A stretch of DNA of 64,000 bases from Nautilus pompilius (Eukaryota; Mollusca; Cephalopoda; Nautilida; Nautilidae), in NCBI GenBank assembly GCA_018389105.1, contig JACATO010000973.1, forward strand, positions 1-64,000, read 5' to 3'. Positions 28,400 to 39,004 of the stretch are shown piece after piece. A program made the position numbers and the translations under genes. Within the stretch, counting starts at the first letter, position 1, and every line of letters begins with the position of its first letter. A model generated the notes under the pieces. The model made no database searches. It was given only the letters and a program-made list of their open reading frames with translations, and was not told where the DNA came from.

Positions 28400-28746
28400 A
28401 TTAGGGTTAGAGTTAGGGATGGGTCACTTAAAGTTTGGACTTATGGTTCAGGATTAGGTTAGGCCATCTTTACGGTTGTGTTTAAGCCCAGCTTAGCTTT
28501 ATTGTTAGAGTTGAAATTAAGCGCTTAAGTCTCGCTTATGCTAGAGTTGGGGTTAGCAGACAGAAAACAAAGTTGTAGTTGGGGCAAGATTTAAAATTAG
28601 GAGTAAACTTTCAAGTAAAGGTTAGGATTAAAGTTATGCTTAGGGTTAGGGTTGTGGTTACGGTTTAGATTTAGTGTTAGGTGTCCGTATTAGGCTAAGG
28701 TTTTGGTTGTTCGTTTTGTTTTTTAGTGATTAGGGTTAGGGTTAAG
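28400..28746 (+). repeat. Degenerate telomere-like repeat (short block)
   Basis: Scattered ttagggttag, gttagggttagg and related words in otherwise unique AT-rich DNA, thinning out in the middle. It resembles a decayed interstitial telomeric sequence of the TTAGGG type used by molluscs and vertebrates. No single tandem unit is preserved. Confidence 0.6.
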
Positions 28747-31316
28747 AGATCGTCAGAAGTATTGACTGCAAGACAACCATCGAATAGGCAAAGATTGTTG
28801 TAAATCCAGGTTTTCACTGGGATAGAAGCTAATTTACAGGAATACCGTTTAACCATTTTTCGTGGTACAGAAACAAACTGTTTTCTGAAATTGTTGTTGC
28901 ATGAAATAAGTTATGCTGCCGAGTGGAAATCGGCGATGGTACAGATACAGGACGACATCAGCCATTAGATATCGCATACCACATTCAAATTCTTCTGATA
29001 GGAGAGACACCCGATCATGGATTTTAATCTCGGTTCGGCGATAACTCAATTTCACAGCAGCGGCGTTCCAGGCAATGATACGGATACTGGTGTGAGAATA
29101 GCGAATGGTTCAATGACAGATAGCTTCTCCAATCAACCTAACTCGGAGCACTGCTAATAGATTCCACACGACAACCAGAAGATATCAGCAAAATTATTCA
29201 GTAACTTAAGTAACATCCGAGTTATTTTATTATTATTATTATTTTTTTTTTTTGCGTATTGGAGAGAAAACCAAGAATATAAAAGTCTTCAGGCCAACGA
29301 GAGAAAATTCCTGGTATTTTCTGGACACCGAACCAGCTTCGGACCAGGTCGTATCCGTAATTATGATTATCCTAGTGCGCTATCACCGCACTGAGCCCGT
29401 TACCCCCAATTACCGGGGTTTTAACTTCTAAACGTTTAGCAAGGACGATTATCTGCTGGGTGAAAGGATCAAAGCGTCCACCACCACCAATAGGTGGTTT
29501 CCGTGGTAATTATCATACTGCTCTCGACATAAAAAGATCCAAATCGAATTCACATATGTTTTTACTCCCAGCCCCGCTACCAAAATCAGTTTCTGCAAAA
29601 ATTAACCTGTCGCTTCAACTTGAATACGTGCCAAAGCTATCTAATAATTTTTGTTCTTGTACTCGTTGTTTGTAGAATATTATATATATTTTTTTTTTTT
29701 TTTAAAAATCTGAATATGGCCCTATTGGGAAATTCAATACAAGAAGGTATTAGTCATCCTACATCGTGAACAAGTCTGTAATTTTACAAAATATTCGCTG
29801 GATGCCAAATTTTCTCATGACCGTTTGGCACATTTATCTTTGGACAACTTACTTACTAAACATAAGACAGGGAGGATAGCATTCATTTAATTCTGCAGCA
29901 AAGCCGTAGAGTTAATTTTCTCAGCAGTTTAGATTTTTGTTTCCTCCTCTATTATTACTATTTGCCATGTTTTGCAGCCTATTATTCTTTGAGGCAAATG
30001 AATATTGACATATTTAAATAAATCGCACATCAGTTCTAATACCAATTTTATCATCCAATATTTACGAAGTTCACAGTCACTGTTCTCTAGACTTCCACTT
30101 GTCCACATCAAAGCTTTAAGATTTTTTACAGTTCTCTCCCTTCCGTTTGGTGATCTTGAGCAGATATTACAATTATTCCAGTATCTGTTTCCATCTTCTC
30201 GCTAAATGTCGCTGTTTGCCATATTTTTTTTATCAGATGAGGCTGCAGTATCATCCACTGCTTTCCCTTCATCCTTCCCCCGTCATTTTGCTTTGTTTTT
30301 CGTCCAAAGTTATACTCTATCAAATATAACCACTCTGTCACCCAGCAAATACTCGTTGTTGCTTCTTTGTCAGAAAGGACACAGAGCTACCTTCTGCCTT
30401 ACTCTATTAACTAGCTGATAGTACTTAATTACTATTGCTAATTCAGAAAGTTTACTCTCCTAATTTCATTCTTTTAATCAGATCATAATTAATATTAAAC
30501 ATAAATTATCTAAACACCATAAAGGTGGGTATAACAGAAATCCCATATTTTATACGTTATAATCAATTTATTACTGCATTTAGGTTCATGCCTATCAGTA
30601 TTTGATTGTTTGGTATATATATCTTAAATTTGTTTCGAGCAAGACTTTCATTAAAAATATCCACTAGGGGCATTTAACTGGTGAACTCAGATGTATAGCT
30701 ACTGATGTATGTGTGCGGTTGTGGACACCAGTATTTTCTTTCGCCGGAAAAAGAATAATCTGATTCCCATTGGAAAGGACAAGCTGTATCGAAAACTGCT
30801 GGTCCGGCAAACCATTGAGATTTAGAAGAACAAACTGGTGTAAACTTTGTGTAATGGTAGTAAATTTAAAAAAAAAAATAGATTCTTTACTTTTGACACG
30901 TCTAACTCAATCCTGCTGTCAACTGTTATTGACAAACAATGGTCCTGTAGCGAAGATAGATCAACAAAAACCCACACAATGTTACTGCGTTCCCACTTCA
31001 CTCAAGTGATGAACCTCTGGAGATGAGTCAATGAACCGTGAATGTTGAGGACGAGTTGGCTTTGTGAAACCTTCCATTGTTTGTTACGAATTAATACAGT
31101 TTGACTTCATTTATCTACTATCAGAGTTACACTTTTGTTCGTCTCTTTACATTAGTCAAACACTTAATTGGATTCCCAACTCTGAATACTTTACACAAAG
31201 AGCTCTATTCTCCGAGCAGACTACTGAATAATACGGGAGCCTGGTTTGGATATATTGGTTTCCATGACAATGCAGCAATTTTCGCTTCTGAATAAAATAG
31301 ACGCAAATCATTAGGA

Positions 31317-31317
<1 letters not shown>
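28747..31317. other. Intergenic DNA, unclassified coding-like minus strand at about 29.93-30.18 kb
   Basis: Mostly AT-rich. On the minus strand, 29929 to about 30180 reads open for about 84 codons and looks compositionally less biased than its surroundings. The same frame further up to about 30410 has several stops. I recognise no domain, so it may be an old element or chance. Nothing else is supported. Confidence 0.35.
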
Positions 31318-31351
<34 letters not shown>

Positions 31352-31382
31352 ACTACTACTACTACTACTACTATTATTATTA

Positions 31383-31468
<86 letters not shown>

Positions 31469-31497
31469 ATAATAATAATAATAATAATAATATAATA
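31318..31497. repeat. Compound triplet repeat ACT-ATT-ACT-AAT
   Basis: Blocks of (ACT)n, then (ATT)n, then (ACT)n again, then (AAT)n, each about 25-55 bp. The first three blocks form a near-symmetric sandwich. An ordinary compound microsatellite, unusual only for its symmetry. Confidence 0.93.
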
Positions 31498-31839
31498 TTT
31501 TTAATGTTTCTTGAAATAATAGTAGAAATAACTTTTACCTGTAATTAGTTCTTCTGAAGTAATTTCATGTTCCTTGCAATCCACGGCGGCCTCCTGTCTG
31601 CCGTTATTAGCTGCAGTATGGTCCACTCCGATACCGTGACATTGTTACAGTTTTAAACAAATCAAACAGAAAATTGTTTTTGAAATTCATTTTTTTTTTT
31701 TTTGGGTTTTTTATTGATTTTATTAATAATTGGTTTGCATTTATTTAGCTTTATTCTTTTTGTTATTGGCTTCTAAACGTCTGTGAGATTTTATGTCCTC
31801 TCATCGTTGCCTTTCATCCATGAGAAAATACGTACTTCT
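31498..31839. other. Intergenic spacer
   Basis: Unique AT-rich DNA between the triplet repeat and the telomere-like array. No feature seen. Confidence 0.6.
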
Positions 31840-32385
31840 TAGGTTAGGGTAAATTAGGGTTAGGGTGAAAGTTAGGTTAGATTAGGGTTAGGGTAGAGTA
31901 AAGTTCAGGTTAGGGTTAGGGTAAGTTAAGATTAGTGTAGATTAGAATTAGGGTTAGGTTGGGTTAGAGTAAGTTAGGGTTAGTGTAGATTAGTTTATGG
32001 TTAGGCTAAGTTTATGGTAGGTTAGAAGTAAAGTTAGTGTAGATTAGGGTTAGGGTAGGTTAGGGTAGGCTAGAAGTAGGGTTAGTATAGATTAGGGTTA
32101 GTGTAGATTAGGGTTAGGGTAGGTTAGGGTAGGCTAGAAGTAGGGTTTTTGTAGATTAGGGTTAGGGTAGGTTAGGGTAGGTTAGAAGTAGGGTTAGTAT
32201 AGATTAAGGTTAGGGTAGGTTAGAAATAGGGTTAGTATAGATTAAGGTTAGGGTAGGTTAGAAATAGGGTTAGTATAGATTAGGGTTAGGGTAGGTTAGA
32301 AATAGGGTTAGTATAGATTAGGGTTAGGGTAGGTTAGAAGTAGGGTTAGTATAGATTAGGGTTAGTGTAGATTAGGTTTAGGGTT
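31840..32385 (+). repeat. Telomere-like tandem array with 38-bp unit
   Basis: About 545 bp dominated by ttaggg and ttagggttaggg words. From about 32190 to 32350 a clear 38-bp unit appears (gattagggttagggtaggtt, then agaaatagggttagtata), repeated about four times with few changes. Upstream copies are longer and more mixed. It reads as an interstitial telomeric sequence that has been re-amplified with a new, longer period. Confidence 0.85.
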
Positions 32386-33060
32386 AGAATGGATAATGGA
32401 ATTCAAGAGCAAATCACGAATAACTTCTTTGAGAAGTTACAGCATCTACTTTCTCATTTAAAAGAACAGGGGCAGGAGGACCACAAAGTCTAATGCATAA
32501 ACGGACTATATTTAATGCACCGATGACTTTAATATTCGTTTCACTGATCTGATTAGAATATGTAAAAGAACAAGCAGCCGGGACGATACGAAAAAATATA
32601 TCCGTACACAGTTACCAAGTTTATTATTAAGAATAAAAAAATAACAACAACAACTAGATTTTCCTAACTTCCTTAAAGTTCACTTACTCCAGGTCTTCTC
32701 TTAATTTAACGTCTACTTTTTCCTAAAGGGGCGAAAAGAGACGGGAGCTGCGTGCCCGTTCCGTACTTACCGAGCCGGCGCTTTTGATGTTTAAACGAAC
32801 CGTCGTCAATTAAATTGATATTAACCACTGCACGACCAAGTTACAGGCGAGCCGCACGCAAGGTGAACAGGGTCCGCCACAGCGGTGGAAGGCAATCGGA
32901 TTGCGGCGTGAAATGGAACAAACAAAATCCATCTTTCTACCCTGACCAGCTTTCATGCTAAACGAATGATTTTTTTAAAAAAAAACTGCCTTTTGATTAA
33001 TTCTTCCATTTTGTTTTTTTTTTTGGTTTTGTTATTAAATAAGTCTTTATTTTTTCTCAT
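32386..33060. other. Intergenic DNA, no gene seen
   Basis: Unique sequence. No open frame of interest, no RNA gene. Confidence 0.6.
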
Positions 33061-33601
33061 CGCTCTCTCTCCTCTCTCTCTCTCCAGCTCTCTATCTCTC
33101 TCTCCCATCTCTCTCTCCATCCTCTCTCTCTCCTCCACTCTCCATCTCTCCTCTCCATCTCTCTCTCTCTTCTCGCTCTCCATTCTCTCTCTCTCTCTCC
33201 TCTCCATCCTCTCCGCTCTCTCTCTCCTCTCTCTCTCTCCCTCTCCTCCTCTCTCTCTCTCTCTCCATCTCTATCTCTCCGTTCTCCATCTCTCTCTCCA
33301 TCATCCTCTCTCTCTCTCTCTCTCCTCTCTCCTCTCTCCCATCTCTCTCTCTCTACTCTCCTCTCATTCTCCCTTCTACTCATCTCTCCTCTCTCTCTCT
33401 CCTCTCTCTCTTCTCTCTTCATCTCCTCTCTCTCTCTCCTCGCTCTCTCTCTCCATCTCTAGCGCTCTCTCCAGTCTCATCTCCTCCATCCGCTCTCTCT
33501 CTCCATCCCTCTCTCTCCATCTCTCCTCCATCTCTCTCTCCGCTCATTTCGCTCTATCTCCTCCTCTCTCTCTCCCTCTCTCCTCTCTCATCTCTCTCTC
33601 A

Positions 33602-33639
<38 letters not shown>

Positions 33640-33660
33640 CATCTCTCTCTCTCTCTTTCT
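33061..33660. repeat. (CT)n-rich tract
   Basis: About 600 bp of ctct broken by ccat, tcat and ctcg words; the other strand is almost pure purine. The serine/leucine-rich plus frame (32966-33673) and the arginine/glutamate-rich minus frames over it are artefacts of the repeat. Unlike the five CRE arrays, it contains no TGACGTCA. Confidence 0.92.
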
Positions 33661-34959
33661 GCGTCTTCGCTAGAATTACGCGTTTATGTTCTTTTCAGAA
33701 TTCCCATCTTTTCCATCTCCTTCAAATTAAGCCGAGCACTGTCAATGCATACAGATCATCTGCAGTGAACGAACCTCCAGACAATCAAAAACAACGAATA
33801 GAGACCAGGGTGGAGAGAAGAATGCTCATATATATGTCAATTACTTGTTGACTAACACCTTTTGGGTCACAGTACAGCCCCAAGAGAAAAAAAATTTTTA
33901 ATCAATTCTAAAATCTACTTCTATAACACAGCTCACAGTTGTTCTATTACGAAGAAATATTCTGATAATTTGACAAGAAATACTACGTCCTTCGATGCTA
34001 ATCTGGCCTCTTTTCCATCAGTGGATGCATCTGACCGAGATACATTTGTCATTCAAGCTCGATAATGCGTGTATGTGTGTATATTATAACGTCTGTCCGG
34101 TTCTCGCTGTCTCTGCTCAAAATCAGGCAGGAATCCCCAACCGAGACGGTTTTTATAGCCCGTTCAGACTGCAACCAGATTCGACAAAACTTCCGAATAT
34201 TGGCCTGGGCTGCATTCTTGGGTCTCATCTGTTCACGCCTGGAGGTCGTACCGCCCCCGGTGTCTTACGCCCACGGTCTATTACGGAGTCGGAGGTGCCA
34301 AGGTACGACCTGCAATTCGGCAACGGTGAAAACAAAAATCGGCGTTTTTTTCGACGGAAGTTTCAATTCTCTTGGATACACTTCGATTCTCTAATAACAT
34401 CAACAGGGCGTGAGTGCCACCAGGTGATGGATAGAGGAATCGGGGCAGGAGACCGCCATGTTGTTGTGGCAGGCCGCCATAAATGGGGGAATAATAAATT
34501 TCTAAAAATTAATTTACATTCAAAAAACTATGAATATGAAGATATTAAGTATAACAGAAGCACCAAGAAAACTGTCGTTAGGGCCAAGTCTCTTTTCTGT
34601 TTTTCTTTTGCTCCGCTAGATGGCGCGCCCTGTCCGAAGCGGGAGAAGTTTAAACTTCCTCCAGGTCCAGTTTCAGGCAGAGAAGGAAACAAAAATCTAC
34701 TGTAACGACATGGAGAAATGATGGAGTGTGTGGTCCTGTTCGATTCGCTTCCCTCACCCCTCCACCGTGGCAACCAGGTGGCGCAGTGGATAAATTGAAC
34801 AGAAGTGTAGTTTTTTTCCCAGCTACGAAGACACTTTCAAGCACGTGGTGGTATCGTCCAAGGACCAGTTGGGCTGCGGGTAGCAACCACAGCGGGTGGT
34901 ACATCTGCCCCTGGCGAAGCAGAATTTCAACACCAACCCAACTTTATTCTGATCTCTCT
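33661..34959. other. Intergenic DNA, no supported gene
   Basis: Plus-strand frames at 33995-34705 (236 codons) and 34065-34394 overlap each other in different phases and show no domain. A tRNA-like A-box word (ggtggcgcagtgga, about 34778) occurs without a matching B box. It may be a SINE scrap at the left edge of the transposase remnant that follows. Confidence 0.4.
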
Positions 34960-35400
34960 CCGGCCACAGGGAAACTGGTATCATCATCAGCAACCACAGG
35001 CAGGAGAAGGCGGCATGAAATAGTGGTGGTTGAGCTGGTGTCTGGAACACGTCGTTCGGACGCTATCTCTTTACTGACGAGTCGAGGTTTAGCATTAAGC
35101 AAGAAATATGTCATCAGCCTACGAACATCAGAAGAAGGGATCGCTTTGGTAGTGATGGCGTGGCAGTCTGGGCAGGGCTACTTTGGGCGAACGTTCAGAC
35201 CAAAGGGAGGGGGTTACCACAACGGGGTATGGGAACGAGATATATCAGACCATACGCGTGTGAAACTGATGATGATAAGTTTAGCTAAATGGACGATGAT
35301 CAAAGAATCCAGTACATATTACATTGCCTGTCCGTGCATAGCGTACAGCACCACTGTCTCGTCGTTACTGACTTCCTGTCGATAGATGAAAAGGAGGAAT
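34960..35400 (+). pseudogene. Decayed Tc1/IS630-type transposase
   Basis: Catalytic-domain fragment of a cut-and-paste DNA transposase. One plus-strand frame from about 35063 to 35397 reads LFTDESRFSI (about 35066-35095), then RRRDRFGSDGVAVWAGL, then RYIRPYA, then MDDDQRIQ. This order matches the Tc1/IS630 family: FTDESRF with the first catalytic aspartate, RDRFGG..VMVWAGI, RYRDE..RPY, and the MDDNARxH block with the second. One in-frame stop lies just before MDDD. The N-terminal DNA-binding part and the last acidic residue are not recognisable, and I could not find inverted ends. A longer open frame in another phase over the same DNA (34726-35385) is not the transposase. The element is plainly dead and much older than the mariner at 36.7 kb. 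Confidence 0.6.
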
Positions 35401-36054
35401 AAACGATGACGCTCGGCCAGCGCAAGTTTCTGTCGAGACTAAAAGATTGTCGATCGATAGGAATTAGCATCGGGAAAGTATTTACTGAAGTTTCTCCTGG
35501 GGCCTAGGGATGGGGCACGTGCAAGAAATGTTAGCAGGAAGCGTATCGCTTGCTAGATTTAGTTCGGTTATTTCGCCTAATTGAAAACGTCCCGTTCCTC
35601 AGTCCTCCCACAGCTGCTCGGGAGATCATCCCTCTTTACTAACCCTCTCCAGAGCTACTTTGCCTTTGCTCTAGATGGGGGGTTTTTTTTGGTCATACTA
35701 CCATCGCGTCCATCGCACCGTCCGTCAAGTGGTGGCGCCGTCTGTCCGAAGTAGGGTTGTTAGAATTGTGGAAACGAAATCTGTCGAGTCGCTCGAACCC
35801 ATCCAATCTCACAACAGAGCCCGGTGTTCGAACCGTTTTTTTTTTTTTTTTTTATTAAATTCCTGTTTCGTTTTCGTTCTTTTAACGAAGGGTTAACAGA
35901 TCTGAAGAATTTACTGAAACAGATGCATCGATTTCTCTTTTAAATTCCAAAATCTGTAAAACTAAATATATATATTTTGTATAATCCAAACCGATTTGCG
36001 TGTAAATATCATAATAAAAGCGATAGAGTTTCAATATAAAAAGTTCAGGCAACG
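35401..36054. other. Intergenic DNA, no gene seen
   Basis: Unique DNA with a T run at about 35837-35854. No supported feature. Confidence 0.6.
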
Positions 36055-36171
36055 ACCGCGACGCGGCGCCACGATAGCGACACGAGCTCGAAAGTTCTTA
36101 GAGATTTTCTCCACTGTGGTTCGAACTCGGGCTTTCACCCTTAGGCTAACCACTAAAGTACCGCGCCGCCC
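36055..36171 (-). mobile_element. tRNA-related SINE fragment
   Basis: Read on the minus strand, the sequence from about 36171 starts ggcggcgcggtactttagtg, then gttagcc (A-box-like). About 30 bases on comes cgagttcgaacc, a good RNA polymerase III B box. The interval is shorter than in a true tRNA and there is no proper acceptor stem. A tRNA-unrelated tail follows to about 36055. A SINE is more likely than a tRNA gene. Octopus and squid are known to carry tRNA-derived SINE families; assignment to one of them needs a database comparison. Confidence 0.55.
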
Positions 36172-36697
36172 TTCTATTTTACTAACAGATAGAGCTTCGA
36201 GCGAGAATTCTCTCGCTGCGGCTTAGTCTTCTCTGCTGCTTCTCTACCAGTTGCACTTTAAATATAAGGGTTTTTTTTCCCCCACCCAGAAATATAACGA
36301 ACCATAATCTGTAAATTTGCTATAAATAAATTAAATTAGTTATTATTTTAAAATTTATAATTAAAAAATTTTCCGCGTGATTAAGGGGTGGGAACTGTTA
36401 CGGGATTAAAAGATAGAGCGGAAATTAACAGCAACATTCAAAAGGATCAGGTATTAATGACAGCGGAAATTGATTCTACAAGCGAAACAAACTGATTTAT
36501 GGCGATACGGCGATGTCTGGAAAAGTCGTTCGATAAGTTTGGAGAGGCGGCGAGTCTGTGACGACCTGGCAGGAACCTCGGCTGACGAAGCAGGGCTCAG
36601 GCAGGTAAAGATCGCGTACGGAAATTTATCAGCTGCAAGGTAAACAAAAGCCAGCCGTGAACTGAAACTTTAAATTCACGTTGTGTGTCAGTATATA
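36172..36697. other. Intergenic DNA left of mariner
   Basis: Unique AT-rich sequence. The last two bases before the transposon (36696-36697, TA) form the left copy of its target-site duplication. Confidence 0.6.
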
Positions 36698-38012
36698 CGA
36701 GGTCTGTCGAAAAACTATCCGACCTTAGGCGGGGGGGGATTACGTACTTGGTGGGGTTCAATTGCTAATCTCCCCCCGAAGTAGGCCCCTTGTGCCTCCA
36801 CACACTTAGCCCAGCGATCCTTCCACTGTTCGAAGCACGTCTGGAATGCTTCTTCCGGAATGGCTCTCAGCTCCGCCGTCGCATTCCGCATGATGTCCTC
36901 TCGGCTCTCAAAGCGGGAGCCTTTCAATGGCATCTTCATTTTTGGGAACAACCAGAAGTCAGAAGGAGCCATGTCTGGAGAGTAGGGAGCCTGGCGAATG
37001 AGCGAAATGCCTTTCATTGCAAAGAAGCCTTGGATCAGCTGTGACGAATGAGCCGGGGCGTTGTCAGGATGCAGCGGCCAGTTTTGCGAGGCCCACAGAT
37101 CCGGTCTCTTGCACAGAACTGCATCACGAAGATGTCGGAGAACTTCCTGATAGTACTCCTTTGTAACTGTTTGTCCTTCTGGTGCGTATTCGTGATGCAC
37201 AATGCCTCGGTAGTTGAAGAAAACAGTCAGCATCACCTTGATTTTTCTCCGGACCTTGGCGACGTTGGGTGCTTCCACTGCGATGACTGAGCTTTGGTTT
37301 CCGGGTCGTACCCGTACACCCACGTCTCATCTCCAGTTATCACGTTATTCTGGAACTCAGGATCCCTGTTGGCAGTATCCAGCAGGTCCTGCGCAACCTG
37401 AAGACGAAGTTGTTGTTGTTCCTGAGATAGCAGCTCGGGCACAAATCTCGCTGCCACTCTGCGGAAGCCTAAATCCTCCTTTAAAATTGCACGTGCAGAA
37501 TCTTTACTGATCCCAACCTCATCACCAATTCCCCGCACCGTCAAACGACGATCCTCCATTATCAAGGTCCACACTTTCTCGACAACAACTGCATTGCGGC
37601 TTGTTGACGGCCCCCCTCCCAGAACGCTGGTCACTCTCCACCGATGTGCGGCCATCTTTGAACCTGTTGTACCATTCTTTTATTTGGGTAACACCCATGG
37701 CATTGTCACCAAAAGCCTGTTTGAATTTTGCGAATTGTTTCCGCTTTGGTATCTCCAAGCTTTTGGCAAAACTTGATGCAGGATCGTTGCTCCACACGTT
37801 CCGTCTTCACGGGCGGAATGAAAATGCGACGACTAAGTAGTACAGCACCTCTCACGCTGGCTGCCTGACAGCAACTGTCGCATCCAGCAAGCCCATCAAA
37901 ATCCACGCATGCGCATGAAGGCATGCGGCTCCGCTATACACACTTTTGCCTCCCTAACGTCATTACTTTACACTGGAAAAAATAAAGTCGGATACTTTCT
38001 CGACATATCTCG
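36698..38012 (-). mobile_element. Mariner (DD34D) DNA transposon, nearly full length
   Basis: A 1,315-bp element bounded by inverted ends of about 30 bp. The left end starts cgaggtctgtcgaaaaacta (36698). The right end, read on the minus strand from 38012, starts cgagatatgtcgagaaagta. The two match at 25 of 30 positions. A TA dinucleotide flanks each side (36696-36697 and 38013-38014), as expected for mariner insertion. The length is that of a complete mariner. The transposase inside is on the minus strand and broken. The good preservation of ends and coding sequence points to a fairly recent insertion. Mariners spread between animal lineages by horizontal transfer, which may apply here but cannot be shown from one copy. 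Confidence 0.93.
36715..37845 (-). pseudogene. Mariner transposase, frameshifted
   Basis: Catalyses cut-and-paste movement of the element. On the minus strand the N-terminal helix-turn-helix reads KTERVEQRSCIKFCQKLGD (from about 37830) and then IKEWYNRFKDGRTSVESDQR. The second helix-turn-helix region contains VGISKDSARAILKEDLGF. The catalytic core shows the first aspartate in ITGDETWVYGYDPE, the second in LHPDNAPAHSS and the third in YSPDMAPSDFWLFPKMK. Exactly 34 residues lie between the last two, which defines DD34D mariner. The frame is broken about three times: near 37710, near 37615 (in a C/G run) and near 37260. The expected initiator methionine is not obvious upstream of KTERVEQ. All catalytic residues are still present although split over frames. 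The total, about 350 codons, is normal for the family. Confidence 0.9.
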
Positions 38013-38917
38013 TAAAAGGTAAACAACACATGTACATATTTATAGGGAAAGAAAAACAAGATTAAGAGATGGCAATTAAAATACCATTAATAAATGTAGT
38101 TTGGAAATATTTGAGACGAAAGGTATATTATATATATATATGTTACTGCTGAACAAATACAGATAAAAATTTGTTTCCTATGAGTGTAATGAATCAAAGT
38201 TTTCACAAAGAATGAAGATTGTCTTCACATTTGCTTGCTTCGATTTCGTATTACAAGACAGAAAGCCATCAGAATATGTCCCAACGGAAGAAGTGGTCAT
38301 TAATTCGATTCTTATATTGATAAATACTATTACTGGTAACTATACTCAAGTAAGTTATTCCGATGATTAAGAATTTTATTACTAAAAATGTTTTCTTTTT
38401 TCTTGTATCCAGTCATGCCGGAACCTTAACCAACGCGTAATTCTAACCCCTAATATTAATAATGCAAACAACAGGGTAAATCTGAGCTTCTCTACGTGAT
38501 CAGAATCTAATTATTTTCAAACTTTTTAATTAATTCTCTTGTTCATGAAAAATAACTCAGGTCTGGAATATTTAATATTTTTTTTACCAGTTCTGCTCCG
38601 TTCGTGTTTCTGATGACAGCAGTAAAAGCTAAAAAATATATATATATATATACTGTATTTAAACATTTACTATGTTTCGTGTCGAATCTCGTGTAAAATA
38701 TCACGTGAAGGCGAAGTCCGTGCTATTTAGAGAGTGTGATGAGAAGTGCAAAGGGCGTGAGAGTGGAGGTGAGATGCTGATGTCAGACGCTATCTTAAAT
38801 TCGGAAAATATAGTCTTCTTAATTCGTATAAATAAATCCTTTTGAGATTGTTCTAGACAACATACAGGAAACTGGAAAGAAATCAACTTTATAATATTTC
38901 AAAAGTTCTCCTCCGAC
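38013..38917. other. Intergenic DNA, no gene seen
   Basis: AT-rich unique sequence with short (TA)n runs near 38128-38141 and 38637-38651. No supported feature. Confidence 0.6.
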
Positions 38918-39004
38918 CCCAACCTGGGATCGAACCCGGTACAGGAGAAACGGTTTCCATACAGAGCTAACCCGCTACCAACTGCCCCAACGGGCCGGCT
39001 AGGT
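38918..39004 (-). mobile_element. tRNA-related SINE head
   Basis: Minus strand from about 39002: agccggcccgttggggcagt, then tggtagcgggttagc (A box), and 45 bases later ccgggttcgatcccagg (B box, with a T-arm whose five-base stem has one mismatch). The spacing is close to that of a tRNA, but the acceptor ends do not pair (agccggcc against gttgggg). This fits a tRNA-derived SINE rather than a working tRNA. The strong pol III boxes make it the best preserved copy in the window. Confidence 0.65.

Noticed and set aside
28400-28746. True chromosome end
   Set aside because: The TTAGGG words are scattered and decayed and unique DNA continues on both sides, so this is at most an interstitial relic.
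32966-33673. 235-codon plus-strand open frame
   Set aside because: Mostly translation of the (CT)n tract, with no non-repetitive domain.
34726-35385. 219-codon plus-strand open frame
   Set aside because: It overlaps the Tc1/IS630 relic in the wrong phase and contains no transposase motif itself.
38918-39004. Functional tRNA gene
   Set aside because: Good A and B boxes, but the acceptor ends do not pair and the anticodon arm is not convincing, so it is a tRNA-derived SINE.
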